Shown: piece after piece, positions 34,922 through 42,955 of the stretch
How the letters are laid out: every line of letters starts with the position of its first letter
Numbering within the stretch: position 1 is the stretch's first letter
NCBI RefSeq assembly: GCF_030997045.1
Contig: NZ_CP116899.1
Coordinates: forward strand, 3,372,001-3,436,000
DNA length: 64,000 nucleotides
Origin: Microbulbifer sp. TB1203
GTDB taxonomy: Bacteria; Pseudomonadota; Gammaproteobacteria; Pseudomonadales; Cellvibrionaceae
Reading direction: 5' to 3'
Program-made: the position numbers and the translations under genes
The notes under the pieces: model-generated
The model's input: only the letters and a program-made list of their open reading frames with translations
The model's database searches: none
Told to the model about the DNA's origin: nothing

Positions 34922-35932
34922 ATGCGATTACCGAAAATCCCATGTATTGCACTGGTGTTGCTATCCGCCGCCCTGCCCGCACTGGCGGAAGTCGAGGTCA
35001 CCCCCAGGGATGCGATGCTGAGCGATTACCAATACCCTTATCCAGTAAAACAGTTCCCGCTGGCAAGCCAACAGCAGCCCCTGGCTATGGCCTATATGGA
35101 TGTTCCTCCCGCTCGGAAGCAGAAAGCCAGGGGCACAGTACTGCTGCTGCACGGCAAGAATTTCTCCGGTGCCTATTGGCGCGACACCATCAAAGCCCTG
35201 AGCGAGGCCGGATACCGTGTAATCGCACCGGACCAGATCGGCTTTGGCAAATCGAGCAAACCGACGCGCTTCCAGTACAGCTTCCAGGCCCTTGCCGATC
35301 ACACCGGAGCCCTGCTGGATCACCTGAAGCTGGATAGGGTTGCCGTGGCCGGCCACTCCATGGGCGGCATGCTCGCCAGCCGCTTCGCGCTGATGTACCC
35401 GGAGCGGGTGGACAGGCTGGTGCTGATCAACCCCATCGGCCTGGAGGACTGGAAGCGCTCCGTGCCCTATCAGCCCCTGGACCGGGCCATAGCCGCGGAA
35501 CGCGCGCAGACGCCGGAAAAAATAAAACGCTATATGACCCGGGCCTATTTCGACGACCAGTGGCGGGAGGCCTACGAGCCGCTACTGGCAATCCAGGCCG
35601 GCTGGGCCGCGGGCCCGGATTCGGACAAAATCGCCGTCGTGGATGCACTGACGTCGGACATGGTCTTTACCCAGCCGGTGCTCTACGAATTTCCGGATAT
35701 CCGCGTCCCCACCCTGCTGATAATCGGCACCCGCGACCGCACCGCAATCGGCAGGGACCGCGCACCGGCTTCCGTACAGAAAACCCTGGGCCGCTACGAC
35801 CAGTTGGGGAAAAAGACCGCGGAGGCGATTCCAAACACCACCCTGGTGGAACTGGACAACGTCGGGCACATACCGCAGTTCGAAGCCTTCGACCCCTATA
35901 TCGAAAGCTTGCGGAATTTCCTGCGAGAGTAA
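34922..35932 (+). CDS. Exported alpha/beta hydrolase
   Basis: A predicted periplasmic serine hydrolase of unknown substrate. The 336 residues begin with a signal peptide (MRLPKIPCIALVLLSAALPALAEV). The alpha/beta-hydrolase core shows LLLHGKNFSGAYWRDTI (oxyanion strand), APDQIGFGKSSKP, and the nucleophile elbow VAGHSMGGML with Ser146. Later come IGTRDR, holding the likely acidic residue, and a histidine in LDNVGHIPQFEAF, which completes the triad. It begins 13 bases after hemY and may be co-transcribed. The sequence resembles epoxide hydrolase/haloalkane dehalogenase-type enzymes, but the substrate cannot be told. Confidence 0.88.
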   Translation: MRLPKIPCIALVLLSAALPALAEVEVTPRDAMLSDYQYPYPVKQFPLASQQQPLAMAYMDVPPARKQKARGTVLLLHGKNFSGAYWRDTIKALSEAGYRVIAPDQIGFGKSSKPTRFQYSFQALADHTGALLDHLKLDRVAVAGHSMGGMLASRFALMYPERVDRLVLINPIGLEDWKRSVPYQPLDRAIAAERAQTPEKIKRYMTRAYFDDQWREAYEPLLAIQAGWAAGPDSDKIAVVDALTSDMVFTQPVLYEFPDIRVPTLLIIGTRDRTAIGRDRAPASVQKTLGRYDQLGKKTAEAIPNTTLVELDNVGHIPQFEAFDPYIESLRNFLRE

Positions 35933-36073
35933 ACGCGCTCCGGTGCGGCCGAAGACAGCTGCACCACTTTATTTCACTGGTTACTCAGACCGCCAGCTTG
36001 GCTACAGCGGCTCGGGTTCGAAACAGTGCTCGATTACTCTTGGTTTCTGTTACTAATTTAAGGCGGAAGAGAA

Positions 36074-36178
36074 GGATCCTCCTCTCCCGGGACCGTATGA
36101 GGCAGGGATGCCGATTACGAGCGTACAGGGATGTATTTAAGGGGGGCGCCCAGCCCGTGTCCCGGGAGAGGGGTATCC
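36074..36178. repeat. Long-armed palindromic intergenic element, copy 2
   Basis: Arms 36074-36093 and 36159-36178 are reverse complements at 18 of 20 positions. The core TACAGGGATGTATT starts at 36124, 30 bases after the left arm, exactly as in the copy at 768-879. The arm sequences differ between the copies while keeping self-complementarity, and both end GGGAC/GTCCC next to the centre. It lies in the 274-base gap between the convergent hydrolase and GNAT genes, where I see no gene. Confidence 0.75.
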
Positions 36179-36206
36179 ATTCCTTCCGACCCGGTAGTAT
36201 CTGCGG

Positions 36207-36692
36207 TTATTCGGATTCGGCCAGGTCGAGCAGTGCCCGCCCCGTCAGTCGATACCCAACCCATTCACTCTGCGGCCTGGCGCCCAGTGATTCGTAAAAT
36301 TTGATCGCCGGCTCATTCCAGTCGAGCACGCTCCACTCGAACCTGCCGCAGCCCCTGTCGACGGCGATTCTCGCCAGGTGCTTGAGCAGCGCCTTGCCGG
36401 CGCCACAACCCCTCGCCTCGGGGGTGACGTAGAGATCTTCCAGGTAGAGGCCATTGCGGCCCAGCCAGGTGGAATAATTGAAGAAATAGACCGCAAAGCC
36501 CACCGGCTGCCCGCCATTCTCACAGATCAGCGCGTGGGCGGTGGAGGAGGCACTGAACAAGGATCCTTCGATCAACCGCTCCGTTGCCACTACCTCCTGC
36601 TCCGCTTTCTCGTAGATGGCCAATTCCCTGATAAACCTGAGAATCAGCGGCACGTCGTCCGCAGTGGCCGCTCTTATTACAAGTTCCGACAT
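36207..36692 (-). CDS. GNAT-family N-acetyltransferase (diamine/thialysine type)
   Basis: A cytosolic acetyl-CoA dependent N-acetyltransferase, by pattern close to the spermidine/spermine and thialysine acetyltransferase branch; the true amine substrate is unknown. The ATG at 36690-36692 (MSELVIRAATADDVPLILRFIRELA) gives 161 residues; the longer frame upstream would run into the ubiD end. The block YSTWLGRNGLYLEDLYVTPEARGCGAGKALLKHLA contains the acetyl-CoA pyrophosphate loop (Arg-Gly-Cys-Gly-Ala-Gly). The segment FEWSVLDWNEPAIKFYESLGA is the typical C-terminal motif. It lies 92 bases after the ubiD stop on the same strand. Confidence 0.92.
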   Translation of the reverse strand: MSELVIRAATADDVPLILRFIRELAIYEKAEQEVVATERLIEGSLFSASSTAHALICENGGQPVGFAVYFFNYSTWLGRNGLYLEDLYVTPEARGCGAGKALLKHLARIAVDRGCGRFEWSVLDWNEPAIKFYESLGARPQSEWVGYRLTGRALLDLAESE

Positions 36693-36784
36693 CGATGGCT
36701 CTCCGCTTTGCACCTGTATTTTCTCACCAGAGCCCAAGACAGATAGGAAGTTCGGGTTCCGGAGGAACAATATTCCTCGGCTCC

Positions 36785-38248
36785 CTACAAATCCAACTGG
36801 GACCAAATTTCATCTATCTTTTTCACCACTTCGGGGTCCCTGGTGATGGGCTCACCCCACTCCCGGGTGGTTTCCCCCGGCCATTTATTGGTGGCATCGA
36901 AGCCGATCTTGGAACCCAGGCCGGATACCGGGGAGGCAAAGTCCAGGTAGTCGATCGGCGTGTTCTCCACCATCACCGTATCCCGCGCCGGGTCCATGCG
37001 TGTGGTCATGGCCCAGATCACATCTTTCCAATCGCGGGCGTTGACGTCGTCGTCGGTGACGATCACGAACTTGGTATACATAAACTGGCGCAGGAAGGAC
37101 CAGACCCCCATCATCACCCGCTTGGCGTGGCCCGGGTACTGCTTTTTCATGGTGACCACCGCGAGGCGGTAGGAGCAACCCTCCGGCGGCAGATAGAAGT
37201 CGGTAATTTCCGGAAACTGTTTTTGCAGTATGGGCACGAACACTTCGTTCAGCGCCTCGCCCAGCACCGCCGGTTCGTCCGGCGGGCGGCCGGTGTAGGT
37301 GCTGTGATAAATGGGGTCTTTGCGGTGGGTGATTTTTTCCACGGTGAATACCGGGAAGCGGTCCACTTCGTTGTAGTAGCCGGTGTGGTCACCATAGGGC
37401 CCTTCGTCGGCGGTGTCGCCCTGATGGATAAAACCCTCCAGTACATACTCGGCGCTCGCCGGCACCTGCAGGTCGCTGAGGGTGGCCCCGGTTACTTCGG
37501 TCTTGTCCCCTCGCAACAGGCCAGCAAAGGCGTACTCGGACAGGGTATCGGGCACCGGGGTAACGGCGCCGAGAATGGTGGCGGGGTCCGCGCCCAAAGC
37601 CACCGCCACCGGAAAGGGTTCGCCGGGGTGGCGGCTGCACCAGTCGCGGAAATCCAGAGCGCCGCCGCGGTGGGAGAGCCAGCGCATGATCAGGCGATTC
37701 CTGCCCAGAAGCTGCATACGGTAGATGCCCAGGTTCTGGCGCTTCTTCTCCGGGCCGCGGGTGATCACCAACGGCCAGGTGATCAGTGGCGCCACATCAC
37801 CGGGCCAGCAGGTCTGGATGGGCAGTTTGGTGAGATCCACCTGGTCGCCGCTCTGCTCCATCTGCTGGCAGGCGGCTTTGCCCACCACTTTCGGACCCAT
37901 GTTCAACACCTGCCGGAAGACCGGCAGTTTTTCCCAGGCATCGCGCAGGCTCTCCGGCGGTGCCGGCTCCTTGAGAAAGGCCAGCAGTTCGCCCACTTCG
38001 CGCAGCTCGCCGACGCTTTCGCGCCCCATGCCCAGGGCTACCCGCTCGGGAGTGCCGAACAGGTTGGCGAGTACCGGGGTGTCAAAGCCGATGGGGTTTT
38101 CAAACAGCAGTGCGGGACCGCCGGCGCGCAGCACCCGGTCGGCAATTTCGGTGATTTCCAGTTTGGGGTCCACCGGGTGTCGGATACGCTTGAGTAATCC
38201 GCGCTTTTCCAGCATTCGGATAAAATCGCGCAAGTCTTTGTATTTCAT
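36785..38248 (-). CDS. ubiD: 4-hydroxy-3-polyprenylbenzoate decarboxylase
   Basis: UbiD decarboxylates 4-hydroxy-3-octaprenylbenzoate in ubiquinone synthesis using prenylated FMN made by UbiX. The 487 residues are typical. Characteristic blocks are MKYKDLRDFIRMLEKRGLLKRI at the N-terminus, LLGRNRLIMRWLSHRGGALDF, HPGEPFPVAVALGADPATIL, AEYVLEGFIHQGDTADEGPYGDHTGYYN, and VDYLDFASP-like DYLDFASPVSGLGSKIGFDATNKW near the C-terminus. The EGF..E..D pattern supplies the catalytic Glu and Asp and the metal ligands. The AGGAA ribosome-binding site precedes the ATG at 38246-38248. Confidence 0.96.
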   Translation of the reverse strand: MKYKDLRDFIRMLEKRGLLKRIRHPVDPKLEITEIADRVLRAGGPALLFENPIGFDTPVLANLFGTPERVALGMGRESVGELREVGELLAFLKEPAPPESLRDAWEKLPVFRQVLNMGPKVVGKAACQQMEQSGDQVDLTKLPIQTCWPGDVAPLITWPLVITRGPEKKRQNLGIYRMQLLGRNRLIMRWLSHRGGALDFRDWCSRHPGEPFPVAVALGADPATILGAVTPVPDTLSEYAFAGLLRGDKTEVTGATLSDLQVPASAEYVLEGFIHQGDTADEGPYGDHTGYYNEVDRFPVFTVEKITHRKDPIYHSTYTGRPPDEPAVLGEALNEVFVPILQKQFPEITDFYLPPEGCSYRLAVVTMKKQYPGHAKRVMMGVWSFLRQFMYTKFVIVTDDDVNARDWKDVIWAMTTRMDPARDTVMVENTPIDYLDFASPVSGLGSKIGFDATNKWPGETTREWGEPITRDPEVVKKIDEIWSQLDL

Positions 38249-38416
38249 ACATTTCCTGGCAGCAGGGGGAATGTCAGTGCGCAGTGTAAAGCAGGAGAGA
38301 CAAAATGGGATACCAAAGCGCAGGAAGCACTTGGCCAGCGTTCAGCAAACGCAAAGGGGGGAGCGGCCCACACCAACCACACCCTGGCAGTGCTGGGGTG
38401 CAACGGCGGGACCTCA

Positions 38417-38446
38417 AAAGCGACCCGCAGCTGGCGCTACGGGTCG
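38417..38446 (-). terminator. Terminator downstream of the RRM protein gene
   Basis: CGACCCG (38421-38427) pairs with CGGGTCG (38440-38446), with an inner AGC/GCT pairing across a one-base mismatch. On the minus strand a short TTTT follows. A second small stem lies closer to the gene at 38472-38489. Confidence 0.55.
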
Positions 38447-38471
38447 TTGAAACTGTTTTAGCCGGGGTCAG

Positions 38472-38489
38472 CTAAGCCGGATGGCTTAG
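38472..38489 (-). terminator. Stem-loop overlapping the RRM gene stop codon
   Basis: CTAAGCC (38472-38478) pairs with GGCTTAG (38483-38489) around a four-base loop; the TAA stop of the RRM gene is inside the stem. No T-tract follows, so it may stabilise the 3' end rather than terminate. Confidence 0.4.
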
Positions 38490-38764
38490 AAGCGGGGACG
38501 ACGCGGACGGTCTGAACGATCTTCCCGAGGCTTGGCTTCATTGACGCGGATGTTACGGCCGGACAGCGGCTTGTCGTTCATCTCTTCGATCGCTTTGCGC
38601 GCTTCGTCGTCGTTCGGCATTTCTACGAAACCGAAACCTTTAGAACGGCCAGTCTCACGGTCGGTAATAACAGTAGCCCGAGAGATTTCCCCGAATGCAC
38701 CGAAAGCTTCGTTCAGGTCATCAGAGGTAACGCCGTAGGCCAGATTTCCAATATAGATATTCAC
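38486..38764 (-). CDS. Small RRM-type RNA-binding protein
   Basis: A single RNA recognition motif protein of 92 residues, similar to the cyanobacterial Rbp and proteobacterial cold-inducible RNA-binding proteins. RNP2 is NIYIGNLAY at the very N-terminus and RNP1 is KGFGFVEM (about 42-49), with aromatic residues placed for RNA stacking. The short basic tail (KPREDRSDRPRRPRF) is RG/RP-like and may add RNA contacts. Targets are unknown. It lies downstream of rho on the same strand, with 218 bases between them, and is probably transcribed on its own. Confidence 0.93.
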   Translation of the reverse strand: MNIYIGNLAYGVTSDDLNEAFGAFGEISRATVITDRETGRSKGFGFVEMPNDDEARKAIEEMNDKPLSGRNIRVNEAKPREDRSDRPRRPRF

Positions 38765-38858
38765 AAAAAGTTCTCACTAGGTATGTGGGCTGTCGTGCAG
38801 TCACAAATGAATAACCAGCTCCACCAGATCATCCATCTGAGATTGGCCTTTGTTGATT

Positions 38859-38880
38859 CAGGCGGCTTGCGGGCCGCCTG
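38859..38880 (-). terminator. Hairpin downstream of rho
   Basis: A GC-rich stem (38859-38866 with 38873-38880, six-base loop) lies about 100 bases past the rho stop codon. It lacks a T-tract and may also be in the leader of the RRM gene, so its function is uncertain. Confidence 0.35.
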
Positions 38881-38982
38881 AGGCCAATTCGGTCGGGCGT
38901 TGTGCATATCCAGCGCCGCAATGTGGGCCTTTATATGCTTAACGGCTTACCTTTTCAATACAATTCGGCGCAAATAGCCCCG

Positions 38983-40242
38983 TTACTTTCGCTTCATGGA
39001 CAGGAAGAATTCGTCGTTGGTCTTGAAGTCCTTCAGCCTGTCCACCAGAAACTCGGTGGATGCCACATCTTCCATATCGTGCAGCAGCTTGCGCAGGATC
39101 CAAACCCGCTGCAGCTCGCCCTCGGGCATCAGCAGTTCCTCGCGGCGGGTGCCGGAACGGCGTACATTGATCGCCGGGTAGACACGCTTCTCAGCGATTT
39201 TGCGATCCAGCTGCAGTTCCATATTGCCGGTGCCCTTGAACTCTTCGAAGATCACCTCATCCATTTTAGACCCGGTGTCGACCAGCGCGGTGGCGATAAT
39301 GGACAGACTGCCACCCTCCTCGATGTTGCGCGCGGCACCGAAGAAGCGCTTGGGGCGCTCCAGGGCATGGGCGTCCACACCGCCGGTGAGCACCTTGCCG
39401 GAGGAGGGCACCGTCGTGTTGTAGGCGCGCGCCAGGCGGGTGATGGAGTCCAGCAGGATCACCACGTCCTTCTTGTGCTCCACCAGGCGCTTGGCCTTTT
39501 CGATGACCATTTCCGCCACTTGTACGTGGCGCGCCGGCGGCTCGTCGAAGGTGGAGGCCACCACTTCGCCGCGCACGGAGCGCTGCATTTCGGTTACTTC
39601 CTCCGGGCGCTCGTCGATCAGCAGCACGATCAGGTGGCACTCCGGGCTGTTGCGGGTGATCGCCTGGGCGATGTTCTGCAACATGATGGTCTTGCCCGCC
39701 TTCGGCGGCGCCACGATCAACCCCCGCTGACCCTTGCCGATGGGCGCCACCAGGTCAATGATGCGGCCGATCAGGTCCTCGGAGGAGCCGTTGCCGCATT
39801 CCAGGGTCAGTCGGTCGTTGGGAAACAGGGGGGTGAGGTTTTCGAACAGGATCTTGTTGCGGGCATTTTCCGGCTTGTCGAAATTGATCTCGCTGACCTT
39901 GAGCAGTGCGAAATAGCGCTCGCCCTCTTTTGGCGGGCGGATCTTGCCGGATATGGAATCGCCGGTGCGCAGGTTAAACCGGCGTATCTGGCTGGGGGAC
40001 ACATAGATATCGTCCGGGCCCGCCAGATAGGAGGAATCGGCGGAGCGTAAAAAACCAAAACCGTCCTGAAGGATTTCCAATACGCCGTCGCCGTATATGT
40101 CTTCTCCGCTCTTGGCGTGGCGCTTGAGGATATTGAAGATAATATCCTGTTTGCGCGACCGGGCCAGGTTTTCGAGGCCCATGCCTTTGGCGATTTCAAT
40201 CAATTCTTCAATGGGTTTGGTTTTTAATTCGGAAAGATTCAT
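38983..40242 (-). CDS. rho: Transcription termination factor Rho
   Basis: Rho is the hexameric RNA helicase that ends Rho-dependent transcription. The 419 residues match the E. coli length. The N-terminal RNA-binding domain includes MNLSELKTKPIEELIEIAKGMGLENLARSRKQDIIFNILK and GDGVLEILQDGFGFLRS. The ATPase core has the Walker A loop GLIVAPPKAGKTIML, the Walker B region VVILLDSITRLARAYN, the Q/R loop around PPSSGKVLTGGVDAHALERPK-type residues (here VPSSGKVLTGGVD), and the C-terminal DFKTNDEFFLSMKRK. A leader of about 300 bases lies upstream. trxA precedes it, as in many gammaproteobacteria. Confidence 0.97.
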   Translation of the reverse strand: MNLSELKTKPIEELIEIAKGMGLENLARSRKQDIIFNILKRHAKSGEDIYGDGVLEILQDGFGFLRSADSSYLAGPDDIYVSPSQIRRFNLRTGDSISGKIRPPKEGERYFALLKVSEINFDKPENARNKILFENLTPLFPNDRLTLECGNGSSEDLIGRIIDLVAPIGKGQRGLIVAPPKAGKTIMLQNIAQAITRNSPECHLIVLLIDERPEEVTEMQRSVRGEVVASTFDEPPARHVQVAEMVIEKAKRLVEHKKDVVILLDSITRLARAYNTTVPSSGKVLTGGVDAHALERPKRFFGAARNIEEGGSLSIIATALVDTGSKMDEVIFEEFKGTGNMELQLDRKIAEKRVYPAINVRRSGTRREELLMPEGELQRVWILRKLLHDMEDVASTEFLVDRLKDFKTNDEFFLSMKRK

Positions 40243-40547
40243 ACCAATTGCTTTATTAAGGTTTCTGTTGTCAGTTGGCGCGGACGCGCCGGATATTCAT
40301 GGGGAGGGGGTTTAATTGATTCCGCTGTTGCCCACGCCACTGTGGTGCCGCATTCGACTCTCGCACCAGGACAAACTCACATGTTGCACTGCCCGTCCGG
40401 CAGCTATAGCCAATTGCTACGGATAAGTTCGATTCGAGGAGTTTGTGCGCCGGAGTGGTCTACACGGCTACCGTGTGGAGGGGCGACTTTGTTCAGCTCG
40501 GTTTAAGAATCGGTGCTTGCTTCGTCTGGATTACAAGAATACTAGGC

Positions 40548-40575
40548 AGTATAACGGCAGTTTGCCATCCTGCAA
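40548..40575 (-). promoter_or_regulatory. Putative rho promoter
   Basis: On the minus strand TTGCAG (40570-40575) and TATACT (40548-40553) are 16 bases apart, a fair sigma-70 promoter reading towards rho. It overlaps the hairpin that follows trxA. Confidence 0.4.
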
Positions 40576-40604
40576 AGGAAATTTATTTGCCCTCTGCAGG
40601 ATGG
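40565..40604 (-). terminator. Ten-base inverted repeat after trxA
   Basis: CCATCCTGCA (40565-40574) and TGCAGGATGG (40595-40604) are perfect reverse complements with a 20-base spacer that contains a second possible pairing (GCAAA with TTTGC). The repeat starts 14 bases beyond the trxA stop. There is no clean T-tract, so it is a likely but atypical terminator. Confidence 0.45.
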
Positions 40605-40617
40605 TCGCGACCGCAGC

Positions 40618-40947
40618 CTAAAGCTGGCTGTCGATAAACTCGGTCAGCTGGGCGCGAGACAGGGCGCCCACTTTGGTGCCCTCCACATTGCCGCCCTTGA
40701 ACAGCAGCAGGGTGGGGATGCCACGCACGTTGTACTTGGCCGGGGTCTCCTTGTTGGCGTCGACGTCGACCTTGCAGATCTTCAGCTTGTCGCCGTAGTG
40801 GTTCGCCAAGTCGTCCAGCACCGGAGCAATCATCTTGCAGGGGCCGCACCAGGTCGCCCAGAAATCCACCAGCACCGGCCCCTCGGCCTTGATTACTTCG
40901 GCCTCGAATTCGGCGTCAGTCACGTTGACGATTGCATGCTCGCTCAT
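40618..40947 (-). CDS. trxA: Thioredoxin 1
   Basis: The main cytosolic thioredoxin, a disulfide reductant kept reduced by thioredoxin reductase. The 109 residues carry the redox site WCGPC with Cys34 and Cys37 in VLVDFWATWCGPCKMIAPVLDDLA, the conserved cis-proline region GIPTLLLFKGG, and the buried Asp of VLVDFW. An AGGAAG ribosome-binding site precedes the ATG. It is followed by rho on the same strand, a conserved pairing in gammaproteobacteria. Confidence 0.97.
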   Translation of the reverse strand: MSEHAIVNVTDAEFEAEVIKAEGPVLVDFWATWCGPCKMIAPVLDDLANHYGDKLKICKVDVDANKETPAKYNVRGIPTLLLFKGGNVEGTKVGALSRAQLTEFIDSQL

Positions 40948-41001
40948 ATTGGCTTCCTGTTCTTACAGTTACTTTGACCCGGTCCGCGGGTGTATTCAGA
41001 C

Positions 41002-41031
41002 ATGATAAGGACTGCCTGCCCGCCCCCGCAA
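41002..41031 (-). promoter_or_regulatory. Putative trxA promoter
   Basis: On the minus strand TTGCGG (41026-41031) and TATCAT (41002-41007) are 18 bases apart, about 55 bases upstream of the trxA ATG. Fair match, unproven. Confidence 0.35.
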
Positions 41032-41047
41032 GGTATTGGCTTCCCCC

Positions 41048-42274
41048 TTAGTGGGGATTGCGCCGGCGGCTTTCAAGGCCAGGGTCTGTTAACACTAGAA
41101 AACGCTGCAGTATCTCGTCCAGATAGTCGAAACCAAAGGCGCTGGCCGCGATGCGTCTCTCCAGGGGCTGCACCAGCTCCATCGCCCGCAGCCCCGGCCA
41201 CCGCTGTTCGAGCACCGCAAGGGAGAGACCGGTGTACGCCGGGAAAGTTTCCCGCGGCACCCCGTCCACCAGGCGCAGCGCATTCATCAGGAATTCCACC
41301 GGCAGTTCATCCCGGGCGATGGCTTCAGCGCGGGGCGGCGCCAATGCGCCGGCAGTTTCCTCAGGCAGCGCCAGGTAGTCGCGCGGCGCGCGGGTGCGGC
41401 GACTGCGCACCAGTTTCCCTTCGCCCGGCAGCGTAACCTTTCCGTGGGCCCCGGCACCGATGCCGAGATAGTCGCCAAAAGACCAATAATTCAGGTTGTG
41501 CCTGGCCGCCAGTCCGGGCCGGCTGTAGGCGGATACTTCGTAGCGCCCATAGCCCTGCTCCGCCAGGTATTCGCGGCCACCGGCCTGCATGGCGGCGATA
41601 CGAGCGGAGCCGGGAGTGGGTGGCGGCGCATTGTAGAAGGCGGTGTTGGGCTCGATGGTGAGCTGGTACCAGGAGATATGTTCCGGCTCCAGTTCCACCG
41701 CGCGGCGCAGGTCCGCCAGCGCCTGCTCCCCGGTCTGTTTTGGCAGGCCGTGCATCAGGTCCAGGTTGATATTGTCGAACCCGGCGCGGCGCGCCATGCC
41801 CAGCGCCTCGACTGCCTCGTCGCCGGTGTGGATGCGCCCCAGATTGTGCAGTTGCTGCGGATCGAAACTCTGCACGCCGATGGACAGGCGGTTGACCCCG
41901 GCGGCGCGGTAACCGGCAAACTTCTCCTGTTCGAAAGTGCCCGGATTGGCCTCCAGGGTGATCTCGATACCCTCGGCGAACCCCACCTCCCTTTCCGCCG
42001 TCTCCAGCACGGCGCCGATGGCCGCTGGGGAGAACAGGCTGGGGGTGCCGCCGCCGAAGAAGATCGACACCAGCCGGCGCCCCTGGCCCGAGGGCAGTTG
42101 GCTGTGCAGGTCGCGCTTTAGTTGCGCCACATACTCCGCCTCGGGCAGCCCGTCGTCCACCTGGTGAGCGCCTGCGGCTGCCTGGTGAGAGTTAAAGTCG
42201 CAATAGGGACATTTGCGCACACACCAGGGAATATGCACATAGAGACTGAGCGGCGGCAGCTGCAGTTTATTCAC
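41048..42274 (-). CDS. hemW: Heme chaperone HemW (radical SAM, CPO-III-like)
   Basis: HemW binds heme and a [4Fe-4S] cluster and delivers heme to membrane proteins; it was once taken for an oxygen-independent coproporphyrinogen oxidase. The cluster motif CVRKCPYC gives Cys18, Cys22 and Cys25. The family blocks FFGGGTPSLFSPAAIGAVLE, ITLEANPGTFEQEKF, GVNRLSIGVQSF and INLDLMHGLPKQT follow. The start is GTG at 42274, inside the rdgB stop region (8-base overlap), giving 408 residues beginning MNKLQLPPLSLYVHIPWC; an ATG further upstream would overlap rdgB more. It is the last gene of the metXW-DUF4426-rdgB-hemW series. Confidence 0.93.
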   Translation of the reverse strand: MNKLQLPPLSLYVHIPWCVRKCPYCDFNSHQAAAGAHQVDDGLPEAEYVAQLKRDLHSQLPSGQGRRLVSIFFGGGTPSLFSPAAIGAVLETAEREVGFAEGIEITLEANPGTFEQEKFAGYRAAGVNRLSIGVQSFDPQQLHNLGRIHTGDEAVEALGMARRAGFDNINLDLMHGLPKQTGEQALADLRRAVELEPEHISWYQLTIEPNTAFYNAPPPTPGSARIAAMQAGGREYLAEQGYGRYEVSAYSRPGLAARHNLNYWSFGDYLGIGAGAHGKVTLPGEGKLVRSRRTRAPRDYLALPEETAGALAPPRAEAIARDELPVEFLMNALRLVDGVPRETFPAYTGLSLAVLEQRWPGLRAMELVQPLERRIAASAFGFDYLDEILQRFLVLTDPGLESRRRNPH

Positions 42275-42881
42275 GACCGGGACACTGCATCTGCTCGCGC
42301 CACAGAGTGGCAAACGCCTGCACCGCCTGGCCGCGGTGGCTGATTCGGTTTTTCACTTCCCGCGGCAGCTGCGCGGAGGACATGCCCTCGGACTCCACAT
42401 AGAACAACGGGTCGTAGCCGAAACCCTGTTCGCCCGCGGGCTCTTCCAGTATGCGCCCGCACCAGCGCGCAATGCACACCAGCGGCACGGGGTCGTCGTA
42501 GCGGCGCACAAAGGCCAGCGCACAGTGAAAACTGGCGGTGCGCTCGGCTTCGGGCACGTCGGCCAGCATCTGCAGCAGCTTGTGGTTGTTGTCCGCGTCG
42601 CTGGCGCCCTCGCCGGCATAGCGCGCGGAGTAGATGCCCGGGGCGCCGTCCAGCGCGTCCACCGCCAGCCCGGAGTCGTCCGCCAGCGCCGGCAGGCCGC
42701 TGATTCGACTGGCGTGGCGCGCCTTGATCAGGGCGTTCTCAATAAAGCTGAGGCCGGTCTCCTCGACCTCCGGCACCTGAAATTCGGACTGGGGCACCAC
42801 CTGGATCTGCCAGTTGGTAAACAACTGGGAAAACTCGTTCAGCTTGCCGGCATTGCCGCTGGCCAATACAACTCTGTTCAA
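42267..42881 (-). CDS. rdgB: dITP/XTP pyrophosphatase
   Basis: RdgB removes non-canonical purine nucleotides such as dITP and XTP from the pool by cleaving pyrophosphate. No ATG is available at the N-terminus. The TTG at 42881 gives MNRVVLASGNAGKLNEFSQLF, has a GGAGAG 13 bases upstream, and gives 204 residues; a TTG seven codons upstream is possible. Family motifs are VVLASGNAGKLNEF, ETGLSFIENALIKARHAS, LPALADDSGLAVDALDGAPGIYSARYAG, and GFGYDPLFYVESEG with SHRGQA near the end. Confidence 0.94.
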   Translation of the reverse strand: MNRVVLASGNAGKLNEFSQLFTNWQIQVVPQSEFQVPEVEETGLSFIENALIKARHASRISGLPALADDSGLAVDALDGAPGIYSARYAGEGASDADNNHKLLQMLADVPEAERTASFHCALAFVRRYDDPVPLVCIARWCGRILEEPAGEQGFGYDPLFYVESEGMSSAQLPREVKNRISHRGQAVQAFATLWREQMQCPGRE

Positions 42882-42955
42882 TGATTTTCTCTGTCTCTCC
42901 AAAACGACAGGACCGCCGTTTTGCCCAGCTGCAGCCCGTCCCCAGATGGGAATAC

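Larger units (their letters stand above)
40243..40617 (-). other. Long rho leader between trxA and rho
   Basis: These 375 bases hold no gene. On the minus strand they contain a candidate rho promoter near the trxA end (40548-40575) and so would give a leader of roughly 300 bases. Two short palindromes are visible: ACACGG/CCGTGT near 40462-40476 and GGCGCG/CGCGCC near 40277-40290. E. coli rho is autoregulated in a long leader, and a structured Pseudomon-Rho RNA has been described in front of pseudomonad rho genes; whether this sequence belongs to it cannot be judged by eye. Confidence 0.5.

Noticed and set aside
38902..40050. 382-codon plus-strand frame opposite rho
   Set aside because: Completely overlapped by the unmistakable rho gene on the other strand.
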